Shown here piece by piece: positions 25,326 to 34,522 of a stretch of 64,000 bases of DNA. The translations under genes were made by a program, and so were the position numbers. The notes under the pieces were generated by a model. The model saw only the letters and a list, made by a program, of their open reading frames with translations, was not told where the DNA came from and did not search any database. Position 1 is the first letter of the stretch; every line of letters begins with the position of its first letter. Source of the stretch: Phycisphaerales bacterium (GTDB lineage: Bacteria > Planctomycetota > Phycisphaerae > Phycisphaerales > JAGLTS01); the NCBI GenBank assembly GCA_023135165.1, contig JAGLTS010000025.1, forward strand, positions 1 through 64,000, given 5' to 3'.

Positions 25326-26093
25326 ATGGAAAAGATGAATGTGCTCTATGTTGGCGATTCGGAGATCGTCGTAAGCAAATATCTGGTCGGGGCGGATTCC
25401 TTCGAACAGGCGAACTTCAACGACAACTCGCGGTTCTTCAGGGAGGCTGTGGCAAGGCTGGGCTTTGTCGAGATGACACACATCAACCCACACGATGTGC
25501 CGTTGCAGTTCCCCGGGACCATCGATGAACTCACACGCTTCGACGTCGTGATCTTCAGCGATGTGGGATATAACTCGATAGTATTCTATCCGGGTCTCAA
25601 GCCTCCCTATGAGTATCCGCTCGGGCCCAACCGGATAAACTTGGTGAAGGAGTTCGTCGAAAGGGGCGGCGGCTTCATTATGATCGGCGGCTACCTCTCC
25701 TTTTCGGGCTTTAATGCCATCGGCGGCTACCACAATACGGCCATAGAGGAGATACTGCCGGTTGAGATCCTGCCCTATGATGACAGGGTCGAGAAGACCG
25801 ACGGCTTTGTGTTCAACATTGTTGAGCGGGACCATCCGGTGACCACAGGTATTCCATGGGATAAGACGGAGTTTACTCTCTGCGGATATAACAAGCTGAC
25901 TCTGAGAGACGGCGCCACATTGATAGCCGAATATGACGGGGATCCTTTCATCGCCTGCCGGCAGTGGGGGAATGGGAGAACAGCCGTGTTCGCATCGGAT
26001 TGTGCCCCCCACTGGGTGGGCGATTTCAAGGACTGGGAGTATTATCCTCAGTTCTGGGGCCAGATGATCAAATGGCTGGCGGGAAAGGCATGA
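25326..26093 (+). CDS. Glutamine amidotransferase-like protein without the nucleophile cysteine
   Basis: This 255-residue protein has the class I GATase-like fold seen in the DUF1355 type: VVIFSDVGYNSIVF, then the would-be nucleophile elbow in GGGFIMIGGYLSFSGF, and FASDCAPHWVGDF near the C terminus. The elbow has Leu/Ser instead of Cys, so glutaminase activity is not expected. DUF1355/ThuA-like proteins are common in sugar-utilisation clusters but their chemistry is unsettled. Strong AGGAGG precedes the start. It overlaps the TIM-barrel epimerase gene by 4 bp. Confidence 0.7.
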   Translation: MEKMNVLYVGDSEIVVSKYLVGADSFEQANFNDNSRFFREAVARLGFVEMTHINPHDVPLQFPGTIDELTRFDVVIFSDVGYNSIVFYPGLKPPYEYPLGPNRINLVKEFVERGGGFIMIGGYLSFSGFNAIGGYHNTAIEEILPVEILPYDDRVEKTDGFVFNIVERDHPVTTGIPWDKTEFTLCGYNKLTLRDGATLIAEYDGDPFIACRQWGNGRTAVFASDCAPHWVGDFKDWEYYPQFWGQMIKWLAGKA

Positions 26094-26902
26094 AGCTTGC
26101 TTTCAGCACGCTGGGATGCCCCGGGTGGTCGCTTGAGCAAGTGATTGCAGCCGCCAAGCGCTATGGCTTTGAAGGCGTGGAGTTGCGTGGGATCGCGGGC
26201 GAGCTCGACATCCGCAGATTGCCCGATTTCTCCGGCGACGGTGTTGTACGGTCGCGGGCCCTGTTTGAAGCCGCCGGTATCGACATCGTCAGTGTGGATT
26301 CCTCCTCGCGTCTGTTTCAGGTGGAGGCTAACGAGCTGCGCAGCAGCATTGGGGAGGCGGAAGAGTACGTTGCACTCGCCGGTAGGATCAAGGCGCCTCT
26401 CGTGCGCGTCTTCGGTGGTTACATTCCCGAAGATGTGACGCTTGACGAGGCTGTCGCCCGATTTGCGCACAATCTCCGCCAACTCGGGGATCTGGCGCAA
26501 AAGATGGGGGTTGTCGTCGCCAGCGAAACGCACGACAGTTTCCTCACCGGCCGGGTTCTCTCCGAGGTGATGAAGCAGACGGATCATGAGTCGGTCGGCG
26601 TGGTCTGGGATGTAAGCAACTGTTACTGGACGGGAGAGCCGATTGAGCGGACGGCGGCGCTGCTCGCTCCGTTCTTGAAACTCGTCCATATTAAGGATTC
26701 CGTGTTTGATGGCCGTCAGGCGCATCTGAGATTCATCGGTGACGGTGACGTGCCCATTCGCGACGTGTTGATGATCCTTTCCGACCTGGGATATGACGGT
26801 TACCTTTCATACGAGTGGGAGAAGGTGTGGCAGCCCGACCTGCCGGAGCCGGAAGAGGCATTTCCGCAATATATCGAGATGATGAGGGAGTACATGGGAT
26901 GA
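26090..26902 (+). CDS. Sugar phosphate isomerase/epimerase (xylose-isomerase-like TIM barrel)
   Basis: The 270-residue AP-endonuclease-2/xylose-isomerase-like barrel opens KLAFSTLGCPGWSLEQVIAA and contains FEGVELRGI, VVVASETHDSF (Glu ligand), VGVVWDVSNCYW (Asp ligand), LVHIKDSV (His ligand) and LSYEWEKVW (final Glu). These match the four metal ligands of the family. It probably interconverts keto-sugars or removes water from an inosose. The start ATG 26090 overlaps the upstream stop (ATGA); a longer frame from 25964 lies inside the previous gene and is not used. The stop overlaps the next start. Confidence 0.82.
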   Translation: MKLAFSTLGCPGWSLEQVIAAAKRYGFEGVELRGIAGELDIRRLPDFSGDGVVRSRALFEAAGIDIVSVDSSSRLFQVEANELRSSIGEAEEYVALAGRIKAPLVRVFGGYIPEDVTLDEAVARFAHNLRQLGDLAQKMGVVVASETHDSFLTGRVLSEVMKQTDHESVGVVWDVSNCYWTGEPIERTAALLAPFLKLVHIKDSVFDGRQAHLRFIGDGDVPIRDVLMILSDLGYDGYLSYEWEKVWQPDLPEPEEAFPQYIEMMREYMG

Positions 26903-28296
26903 GAAAGACCCGTATATATACCACCTTCCTCGGCGAGAAGAAACCTGCCGGCGTGCCCGGCTGGCCAAATGCCGCGTTTGATCCACAGCCCGCCAAGGAG
27001 CAGTGGATGAGGAAACTCGCCGCTCAGTTCGGCGACGAATTCGAGTTTACGGGGGGCGTTCTGGTCCCGTGCCGAGGCGACGGCACGTGCGCCACCGGGG
27101 GATATGTCAACGAGATCCTTTCCAGCCGTGGAACCGACGCCCTGCGGGACATGCCACAGAACATTCGCGAAGGCGTCGCACAATGCGATGGCGTGCTGGT
27201 GGTTGCGCTGTGCGTGCCGGGCTGTTCGTGTGAGTTCGATGTTCTTTCGACCGGCAAGCCTACGGTCGTGGTCAACAACCTCTTCGCGGGTGATGGACTG
27301 TTGCTGCACTGCAACAGTTATATCAAGAGGAACCGCGTGCCCGCCGTTCTTGTGAGTTCTTCAGATGCAAGTGATACGCGGCGTGCGCTTCACCTGATTA
27401 CGGTGATCCGGCGGATGCGCGAGACGAAGATCCTGGACTATATGGATGACGTATCGGAATGGGGTATAAGGCCGGGTGAGCACAAGATCATCAGGGATAT
27501 GTTCGGAACGGAAATCGTTCTCAAGCCCGGACGGGACCTGTTGGATTATTATGTTGCTATTGACGAGTCTGAAGCGCGCCGGCAGGCAGTGAAATGGATG
27601 CAGGAGGCGGAGCGCGTTGTGGAGCCTGCTGAAGAGGTCATCGTGCAGGCGGCGCAGATGTATCTGTCGCTCAAACGTGCAATGCAGGATACAAGGGCGA
27701 CCTGCGTCACGACTGACTGTTTGAACTATGTTTACCGCGACGAGTTTCCCGGCTATCCGTGCCTGGCATTCTTTCAGTTGATGAACGATGGCCTAATGGG
27801 GATTTGCGAGGCGGATGTTTTCTCCGCACTCACGAATCTGCTGGGTCTGTATCTCACCGGCCAGCCCGGCTTTGTTTCTGACCCGGTGATTGACACTGCG
27901 TCGAATCAGGTCATCTATGCCCACTGCGTCTGCTCGAGCAGGATGCTGCCTGGCGAGCCTGCTGCGCCGTACGTAATCCGAAGCCACGCGGAATGCGGTC
28001 AAGGCGCGTCAGTGCAAGTAAAGGCGCGCTCGGGCCTGCCGATGACGACGGTCAAGCTGCATCCGGTCGAGCGGAAACTTTCGCTTCATAAGGGCGCGGT
28101 GGTCGGCAACGTTGACACCGACTGGGGCTGCCGCACCAAGATCGCCGTGGAAGTACCCGACGCCAAGGCGCTGCTCAGCGGGTGGAATGTGGAATGCAAT
28201 TTCGGCTGGCATCGCGTGTCGTTCTACGGCGATCTGGAGGAGGACTTCCGGGATCTGGCGTGTCTCTACGGACTGGATGTGGTTGGGAACTCCTAG
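26899..28296 (+). CDS. L-fucose isomerase-like sugar isomerase
   Basis: The 465-residue protein resembles the FucI/AraA superfamily. The C-terminal half has CEADVFSALTNLLGLYLTG, VSDPVIDTASNQVIYAHC and a closing WHRVSFYGD segment, giving the Glu, Asp and His metal ligands. It would catalyse aldose-ketose isomerisation of a deoxy or neutral sugar. The stop codon TAG (28294-28296) lies inside the first bases of an IS1380-type inverted repeat (CCTAGG begins at 28292), so the natural C terminus may have been replaced by two or more IS-derived residues. It overlaps the previous gene by 4 bp and ends the first half of the operon. Confidence 0.78.
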   Translation: MRKTRIYTTFLGEKKPAGVPGWPNAAFDPQPAKEQWMRKLAAQFGDEFEFTGGVLVPCRGDGTCATGGYVNEILSSRGTDALRDMPQNIREGVAQCDGVLVVALCVPGCSCEFDVLSTGKPTVVVNNLFAGDGLLLHCNSYIKRNRVPAVLVSSSDASDTRRALHLITVIRRMRETKILDYMDDVSEWGIRPGEHKIIRDMFGTEIVLKPGRDLLDYYVAIDESEARRQAVKWMQEAERVVEPAEEVIVQAAQMYLSLKRAMQDTRATCVTTDCLNYVYRDEFPGYPCLAFFQLMNDGLMGICEADVFSALTNLLGLYLTGQPGFVSDPVIDTASNQVIYAHCVCSSRMLPGEPAAPYVIRSHAECGQGASVQVKARSGLPMTTVKLHPVERKLSLHKGAVVGNVDTDWGCRTKIAVEVPDAKALLSGWNVECNFGWHRVSFYGDLEEDFRDLACLYGLDVVGNS

Positions 28297-29270
28297 GCTT
28301 CCTGAGCCCGGATTTCCCAGATGGATCTTATGTTGCGTATACTGACCACTCGTTTGGGTCTGCAACTACAGGCATTTCGTGACGACAACGCCGCGGATCG
28401 AGGAGCACCCAATGGGTGAAGCAGGCAGGGATGCCTTGCGGGTGGGTTGCACTTCGTAGACCTTCGGTTGCGACCGTACCGTCAAGCTAGAATTCCACAG
28501 GGCGACCGTCAGCGCAGACGCTGGTTTGGTCCCCTATTGCGAGCGCGACGATGCGGTGCAGCTGACCGAATTGGCTGCGGCCGAGCTGCTCGACTTCCGC
28601 ACCGGCCGCAATGTCCAGCACAGCATGACCGTGCTGCTGCGTCAGTCAGTCTACAGCCGCCTCGCCGGATATGAGGATGTGAACGACGCTGAACGCCTCG
28701 GCGTTGATCCGGTGATACGGCAGGTTGTCGGCCGGGCCATCACGCGCACCGCCGCCTCGACCAGTCAGGTCGGCCGCTTCGAGACCGAAGTGCTCGCGCA
28801 TCCGAACAATCTTGCGACGCTGATGGCGATACCCTGGGCGTGGGTGGACCGAGTGCGCGAGCGCCGACCGATGAAGACGCTGATCCTCGACCTCGACAGA
28901 TCTGCCACCGAGACGTCATGTTTCAGCTGGCCGAGGTCGCCGTGTCGCGCTGGCTGTACCAGGCCATCCTTGAACGGATACGACGGTTCGCGGCGCTCCC
29001 GCAGAGGGCATCACCGACATGACGGTGCCGACCGCTCATCAACCGAGTCAACAGCGAGGGGCGTGGGATGTCACTTCGTCCAGATCACGTCGAAGCGGCC
29101 CGCCCGGGCCTCTGGAGCGGTGCTTTCGCCTGCGTCGCGACCCTTTTCGACGCAGATCTCGTCCGCCAGCGAGCAGATTGGGCTTCAATGTCGCAAGACG
29201 GGCGTTATGCTGGTGCAAAATGGCCCAGCGATGGTGCCGGGCGAAGGTCACCTGGGAAATGTCGGCTAGG
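28292..29270 (+). mobile_element. Internally deleted IS1380-type insertion sequence
   Basis: The left end CCTAGGCTTCCTGAGCCCGG and right end CCTAGCCGACATTTCCCAGG (minus strand) share the CCTAG and ATTTCCCAG blocks of an inverted repeat. Between them the first part of an IS1380 transposase is readable from about 28487 (KLEFHRATVSADAGLVPYCE, NVQHSMTVLLRQSVYSRLAG, ASTSQVGRFETEVLAHPNNL) to LILDLDRS. The frame then jumps to FQLAEVAVSRWLYQ, a downstream part of the same transposase, so the catalytic middle is deleted. At 979 bp it is well under full IS1380 length. It splits the island operon between the sugar isomerase and the third amidohydrolase-like gene. No target duplication is seen. Confidence 0.85.
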
Positions 29271-29285
29271 CGAAAGGCTGTCGCG

Positions 29286-30035
29286 ATGAAGTTCTTCGAT
29301 GCCAACTGCTGCCTAGGCAAGTTGTCGGTGCCGTTGCCAGGACATATAGACACGCCAAGGGAGCTTTGTGACCTCATGGAACAGGCGAGCGTGGATGATG
29401 CGCTCGTCTACCATGCCCTCTCCAAGGAGTACAGCCCGGTCGTCGGGAACGGAAAAATACTGGAACAGACCAGCGAACACGATAACCTCCATCCCTGCTG
29501 GACGTTACTTCCGCATCACACGGGGGAGGTGCCGCCCGGCGCAGACGCGGTTAAACGAATGATGGGAATGGGCGTGCGCGCCGCGCGCGTATTTCCCAAG
29601 GCGCACAACTGGACGCTCTCCGAATGGTGCGTGGGAGACCTTCTGCGAGCCCTGGAGGAAGTCGCTGTTCCCCTGTTCATCGACTTCGACCAGACTGATT
29701 GGAACCAGGTCTATTCCGTTGCATGTGAACATCCCGGCCTGACTGTTGTGCTGACCGGCGCGCCCTTCCGGCTCAGCCGCCAAGTGTACGCCCTGCTTGC
29801 CGAAACGGCGAACGTGTGCATAGACACCTCCCACTTTCAACTCCATGGTGGAATTGAGGATGTTTGCGCACAGTTCGGCGCACATCGGCTGCTTTTCGGC
29901 ACGGCCGCTCCGCATTTCAGCATGGGGCCATCCGTAATGGCGGTGAAATACGCCGGGATATCAGAGGAAGATAGAGCGATGATCGCCGGGAGCAATCTTC
30001 ATAACCTGCTGGAATCCGTACGGGCGGACTTATAA
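29286..30035 (+). CDS. Amidohydrolase-fold protein lacking all metal ligands (second copy)
   Basis: A 249-residue TIM-barrel protein related to the gene at 24495. Equivalent positions again carry no metal ligands: FFDANCCLGKLSVPL in place of HxH, LFIDFDQTDW in place of the strand-5 His, VVLTGAPFRLSRQ in place of GHxG, and LLFGTAAPHFSMG with Ala for Asp. The hallmark layout (GVRAARVFPKAHNWTLSEW, then FGAHRLLFGT) is kept, which points to a conserved non-hydrolytic role. The ATG at 29286 lies 16 bp past the IS1380 right end, so its original upstream region is lost; longer upstream frames are IS sequence. Confidence 0.75.
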   Translation: MKFFDANCCLGKLSVPLPGHIDTPRELCDLMEQASVDDALVYHALSKEYSPVVGNGKILEQTSEHDNLHPCWTLLPHHTGEVPPGADAVKRMMGMGVRAARVFPKAHNWTLSEWCVGDLLRALEEVAVPLFIDFDQTDWNQVYSVACEHPGLTVVLTGAPFRLSRQVYALLAETANVCIDTSHFQLHGGIEDVCAQFGAHRLLFGTAAPHFSMGPSVMAVKYAGISEEDRAMIAGSNLHNLLESVRADL

Positions 30036-30066
30036 TAAGTTGAGGCTTGCTAAGCTGGGATATCCT

Positions 30067-31074
30067 ATGAACAAGATGATCTTCTGGCTCTGCCTCGTTC
30101 CATCTGTGATGCTCGCATCCTGTGCTCTCCCCGGGCAGAAGATGATCGCCGACCGCAGCAACGAGGCCTTTGACCTGAAACCGGATGAGCAGTACGGTCC
30201 GCTTGTCCGCATCGCGCTGGTGCAACTGGAAATGCTCATACCGCAGGACCCGAAGCGGCATGTCGCCGACGCGCTGGAAGCCATTGACACTGCTGGACAG
30301 CAGGGGGTCGATCTCATCGTTCTGCCGGAAGGAGTGAATATCGGGTCAGGTGGTAAGATACCGTATCACGACGCGGCGGAGGCTGCGGATTCACCTCTGC
30401 TGCGGCACGTGGCGGTGAAGGCGGCGGAATACGAATGCTACATTGTGTTTCCTTTTATCGAGCAGGATGATGATTGCATCTACAACAGCGCCGCAGTGTT
30501 CGGCCGCGACGGCTCGCAACTCGGGATCTATCGCAAAACACACGAGCCGAGGTGTGTCGTGCTCGGCGAAGGGGTTGCCATGGGGCGCGAGTTCCCCCTC
30601 TTCGACACCGATATCGGACGGATCGGCATCCTGATATGCTATGATACCATTACTCCGGAACCCGCGCTGGTATACGGATTACAAGGAGCGGACCTCGTAG
30701 TGTATCCGCACATGATTCAACCGCTCAAGAACGAGTACTTCCATATCACGACCAGAGCGCGGGCGCTTGACTCGAGCGTTTATATCGCGGCGGCCGGCTG
30801 GGCGCGCCCGTTTGAGAAGGCTGAAGGCCCGCTGTCGGCGACCTGCCTGATTGATTGGGAAGGCAGAGTGCTCGGCGAGGGATCGAAGAGCGATCCCGGA
30901 ATCGTGTATAATGAGGTGCGCCTCTGCCGCCCCCGCATCACCGAGCATCTGGGGGTCATCGAGAGGGCGGAATGGCGCAAGATCTGGTGGGGCGAGCGGC
31001 GACCCCATCTCTACCGGAAGTTGACGGAAGGAAATGATACGTGGCGAGCATGGTGTCCTGTCTCTGAACGATGA
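30067..31074 (+). CDS. Lipoprotein carbon-nitrogen hydrolase (nitrilase superfamily)
   Basis: The 335-residue product has a lipoprotein signal (VMLASCAL, Cys about residue 19) followed by a complete nitrilase-fold domain. The catalytic triad is visible: E88 in IVLPEGVN, K157 in GIYRKTHE and C191 in GILICYDTITPE. Nitrilase-superfamily enzymes cleave nonpeptide C-N bonds such as amides or carbamoyl groups. Most are cytoplasmic, so a membrane-anchored exported one is unusual and suggests removal of an N-acyl or amide group from an extracellular or periplasmic glycan fragment. That is inference. It follows the amidohydrolase-like gene by 31 bp. Confidence 0.82.
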   Translation: MNKMIFWLCLVPSVMLASCALPGQKMIADRSNEAFDLKPDEQYGPLVRIALVQLEMLIPQDPKRHVADALEAIDTAGQQGVDLIVLPEGVNIGSGGKIPYHDAAEAADSPLLRHVAVKAAEYECYIVFPFIEQDDDCIYNSAAVFGRDGSQLGIYRKTHEPRCVVLGEGVAMGREFPLFDTDIGRIGILICYDTITPEPALVYGLQGADLVVYPHMIQPLKNEYFHITTRARALDSSVYIAAAGWARPFEKAEGPLSATCLIDWEGRVLGEGSKSDPGIVYNEVRLCRPRITEHLGVIERAEWRKIWWGERRPHLYRKLTEGNDTWRAWCPVSER

Positions 31075-31102
31075 TGTCCGCGTTGATGCAAAGGAATCCG
31101 CA

Positions 31103-33667
31103 ATGATTCGTACCGCTGTGCTGATCTGCGTGTTGTACTTTCTCATCTGCGGCTGTGCCCAGTCGAGGGAGACCGACGTTCACTGCACGATGGCTTATAT
31201 CGACGGTTGGCAGGTACCGGTGCCGCCGGAGGCGATCTCCCCATTTGAGCCGAAGGACGTGACCTATGTCAGTGAGCCGCTGCTTGAACTTGACTCCGAC
31301 TGGAACATGGATGTAAAGCTCTTCAGCAAATACCGCTACACGGATGAGTTCGTGGAAAACTGGAGGGCGAAACAGCGGTACACGCCAACGCTGCCGGTCA
31401 TGACACATGAGGGGTTCTTCAAGGCGGTGGACCTGAATCATCCGGGGCTTGAGAAGGTGAGGGCGGCAGTCAGCCGCAGCGACTTCACCAGAGCGATTGA
31501 GGAATACCTCTCGTATCAGGCACAGCGCCCAAGGTCCAGTCACCTTAAGCCGCGCCGCGTTTCAACGGAGGCAGGGCAAGTCGCGGTGAAGGAAGCTGAC
31601 GCGATCATGGCTGACCCGGTGTTTCCGGCGTGCATCCCCGGAATGAAGTTCTCTCTCTGGGGGCTCATGGGCTGTCTCGAGCGCGCCTACCTGCATACAG
31701 AGGACATCAAATACGCCGAGGCGTGGCTTGAGATGTTCAATCACTGGTACATGACCTATCGTCCGCCTGCGCAACGTCCCAGGAGCTATATCTCCTTCAT
31801 ATGGATGCCCTACTGGCGGACTCTGGGTGCCGCCGGTTCGGCCCGCGGCCTGTGTGAGAGCGAGCGATGGCTCGTTAGGGCCGCCGAACATGGGCTCGAT
31901 ACGGACAATGTGTTCAACGTGTACAAGTCCATTCTTGAACATGGGAGGTTTCTCCACCTGTGCAACGATGTGTTCATGCCCAGTAACTGGCAGACGGCAC
32001 AGTGCGAGGGCCTTATTAAGATCGGAACATATTTCCCCGCGTACAAGATGGGCCGCGAATGGCGCGAGCACGCGTGGCAACTGGATCAAGAACATATCGT
32101 CAGGGAAACCTACAACGACGGCACGCATTGTGAGAACTCCGTCGGTTACGCCGTCGGCGTGATCGGACAGTATCGTAGTGCGGCCAGGCTGGTGCGCAAG
32201 ACAGAAATGCGCATTTCAGAGGAATATCTCAGGAGGTGGAAGTCGATGTACCTGTGGGCGGTGAAGATACTGCCGCCGACTGGGAACTACCCGCCTTGCG
32301 GCGATAACGGAATAGGAGTTGACGGCAGCCTCATCAAGAAGGCGATCATAGATGGTGCGCTTGAGTTCGCCGATCCCACTATGAAGTATTTCGCCCAACG
32401 ATACCCGAATGATGTCCTGAGGACGGCGGAGGAAGAGTTCGAGAACACTGCCGAGGTCCTCGATGCATACAACCGCGTCACAGCAGAGAAGCCTTCGTTT
32501 ACCTCAATACTGCTTCCTGATACCGGTTGGGCGGTGATGCGCCAGTCATGGGATGTGAATTCGCTCTACATGTTCTTTGACTACGGCTGGGACGAGGCGT
32601 GGCACTCACATCCCGACTTCGGCTCGTTCAACATCTGGGCGTATGGCCGGCCGATCGTCACGGAGTGCGGTAGAAGCGGGTCGTATGAGGCGGACATCTC
32701 AAAGCGCTGGTATAAGCAAACGATCGGCCATAACACGGTCATGGTCGACTCGCGAAGCATGCGCAAGTGCGTCAATAACAGGCTCAACCAGTGGTGGACT
32801 GGGGAGAGATATGATTTCGCGGACGCGACGAGCGACGGGTATCGCTGGATAGGCGTTCTCCATAATCGGCGCGTCATCTTTGTCAAACCTGATTACTGGA
32901 TCATCACCGACTTCCTCCCGGGGCCGAGCTATTATGGGACCAGTTTTCAGACCAGCGGTTATCACGAATTCGACTGGCTGGCCCACTTCCAGCCCACCAA
33001 GCTCAAGATCGACCGGAAGAAAAAGCGGATCGATACGTCGAATGAAGATGCGAATGCGGCCCTCGTGCCGCTCAACGCCGATCAAGTGGAACTCAGAGTA
33101 AGGAGCGGGCCGATGTCCACGCCGATAGGCGTGGCTGATAGCCCCTATGTTTCGCTGCACCAGGAAGGGATGGCGTTCGTGCAGTACCAGGTCTTGCTTG
33201 TACCGTACCAGGGTAATGAGCCTCCCGAGATCGGTATTACGCATCTGGCGGTCACCGAGGTCGACCGCGTCCACCGGCGCAACGTCGGCTACGAGATAGC
33301 TATTTTCGGGCGAAGGGACATTCTCTTGGAAACCGGCAACCAGGACGAGCCGGTCTCATTCGGAGAGTACCGTTTTCATGGCGCCGTGGCGCATATCTAC
33401 GACGCGAGCAATCCCGCAGCCGCGTATCTGCTCATTGATGCCAAATCTCTAACGTATGACGGCAGACTGCTCTTCTCGGCGCCGGGCCGGATCAAGGCTA
33501 TTGAGTTCGCGGTCGTAGCGCGTCTCGGGCATGCCCGCGTGCTTGAGATAATGACTCACTGTGAGGTTTCCGGGATGAAGGTACTTGCACCCGGTGTGAG
33601 TGAAGTCAGGATCAACGGCGATCAGCACGAGTTCTCAAGAGAAGGCGAGTACGTCGTAATAAGATAG
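31103..33667 (+). CDS. Heparinase II/III-like lipoprotein (second copy)
   Basis: The 854-residue paralogue of 21257-23725 has a lipoprotein signal (YFLICGCAQ) and an AAGGA site 7 nt before ATG 31103. The alpha/alpha barrel contains MPSNWQTAQCEGLIKIGTYF and DGTHCENSVGYAVGVIG; the beta-sandwich has FDYGWDEAWHSHPDFGSFNI, RPIVTECGRSGSYE and QTIGHNTVMVDSRSM, with the His/Asn positions of the family retained. The last 70 residues form an extra beta-rich segment. Both paralogues share FQTSGYHEFDWLAHFQPT-like and SFTSILLPDTGWAVMR-like blocks, so they arose by duplication but have diverged widely. They probably attack different linkages of one polymer. Confidence 0.85.
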   Translation: MIRTAVLICVLYFLICGCAQSRETDVHCTMAYIDGWQVPVPPEAISPFEPKDVTYVSEPLLELDSDWNMDVKLFSKYRYTDEFVENWRAKQRYTPTLPVMTHEGFFKAVDLNHPGLEKVRAAVSRSDFTRAIEEYLSYQAQRPRSSHLKPRRVSTEAGQVAVKEADAIMADPVFPACIPGMKFSLWGLMGCLERAYLHTEDIKYAEAWLEMFNHWYMTYRPPAQRPRSYISFIWMPYWRTLGAAGSARGLCESERWLVRAAEHGLDTDNVFNVYKSILEHGRFLHLCNDVFMPSNWQTAQCEGLIKIGTYFPAYKMGREWREHAWQLDQEHIVRETYNDGTHCENSVGYAVGVIGQYRSAARLVRKTEMRISEEYLRRWKSMYLWAVKILPPTGNYPPCGDNGIGVDGSLIKKAIIDGALEFADPTMKYFAQRYPNDVLRTAEEEFENTAEVLDAYNRVTAEKPSFTSILLPDTGWAVMRQSWDVNSLYMFFDYGWDEAWHSHPDFGSFNIWAYGRPIVTECGRSGSYEADISKRWYKQTIGHNTVMVDSRSMRKCVNNRLNQWWTGERYDFADATSDGYRWIGVLHNRRVIFVKPDYWIITDFLPGPSYYGTSFQTSGYHEFDWLAHFQPTKLKIDRKKKRIDTSNEDANAALVPLNADQVELRVRSGPMSTPIGVADSPYVSLHQEGMAFVQYQVLLVPYQGNEPPEIGITHLAVTEVDRVHRRNVGYEIAIFGRRDILLETGNQDEPVSFGEYRFHGAVAHIYDASNPAAAYLLIDAKSLTYDGRLLFSAPGRIKAIEFAVVARLGHARVLEIMTHCEVSGMKVLAPGVSEVRINGDQHEFSREGEYVVIR

Positions 33668-33673
33668 GAGCAG

Positions 33674-34522
33674 ATGATGGACTACTTCGTCAGGACGGCG
33701 AATGCGGGAAAGCCGTTTCAAGACGCTCTCATATTTGACTGCCACGGGCACTTCGGGACCGAGGCCGGCTTTCACATACCCGGCGCCGCGGCGCGGCAGT
33801 TCGTCGGCGTTCTGGACCGCGTCGGCATCGATACAGTTGCCATCAGCGCCTTCAGCAGCGTGATGCCATTTGGAAACGATATCGTCGCGCAGGCCGTGTC
33901 AGCTCATTCAGAGAGATTTGTCGGGTACGCAAGGGTCAATGCGAATTACAGCAAGGACATCGAAAGGGAGTTGTCGCGTTGTTTTGATGAGCTGGGATTC
34001 AGGGGCATCAAACTCCACCCCTATTGCGACCAGGTCTCTCCGGCTGACTCTCGATACGAACCTGCTTGGGAATTCGCAGCAGCACGGAAGATCCCGGTGC
34101 TCATACACACATGGAACAGCCTGAGATACGCCGACCCCCTCGTTGATTACTGTGTTCCCTCACGGCTGGCGGAGATCGCGGCGAACTATCCTGACGCGCG
34201 GATAATAGTGGGACACGCTGGAGGCGAATACGATGGCATTCTTGAGGCGGTCATACTGGCGAAGGCGTTCCCGAATATCTATCTTGACACGGCCTCATCG
34301 CGACTCTACCCAGATGTTATAGAGATGTTGGTCGACGCGATTGGTGCAGAGAGGGTGCTCTATGGTTCAGATGTGCCGTTTCTCTCGCCGGTTCCCCAAG
34401 TGGGCAAGATCGTGTATGCGGACATAGGGGAAACCGAGAAGAGAATGATACTAGGACTGAATGCCGCCAGACTCTTCGGCATAGATTTGGGATGTAGAAA
34501 TGGCAGAGACACTTGCGATTGA
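33674..34522 (+). CDS. Amidohydrolase-2 family TIM-barrel hydrolase with intact metal site (second copy)
   Basis: A full set of ligands is visible: IFDCHGHFGTEAG (HxH), GIKLHPYCDQ, VLIHTWNS, IIVGHAGGEYDG and VLYGSDVPFLSP (Asp). At 282 residues it is slightly longer than the copy at 23726, with an N-terminal extension (FVRTANAGKPFQDAL). It lies directly after the second heparinase-like gene, just as the first copy follows the first heparinase, so each lyase-like gene is paired with an active amidohydrolase. The 3' end overlaps the second DegT gene by 23 bp in another frame. Lactonase or decarboxylase activity is likely; the substrate is unknown. Confidence 0.82.
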   Translation: MMDYFVRTANAGKPFQDALIFDCHGHFGTEAGFHIPGAAARQFVGVLDRVGIDTVAISAFSSVMPFGNDIVAQAVSAHSERFVGYARVNANYSKDIERELSRCFDELGFRGIKLHPYCDQVSPADSRYEPAWEFAAARKIPVLIHTWNSLRYADPLVDYCVPSRLAEIAANYPDARIIVGHAGGEYDGILEAVILAKAFPNIYLDTASSRLYPDVIEMLVDAIGAERVLYGSDVPFLSPVPQVGKIVYADIGETEKRMILGLNAARLFGIDLGCRNGRDTCD

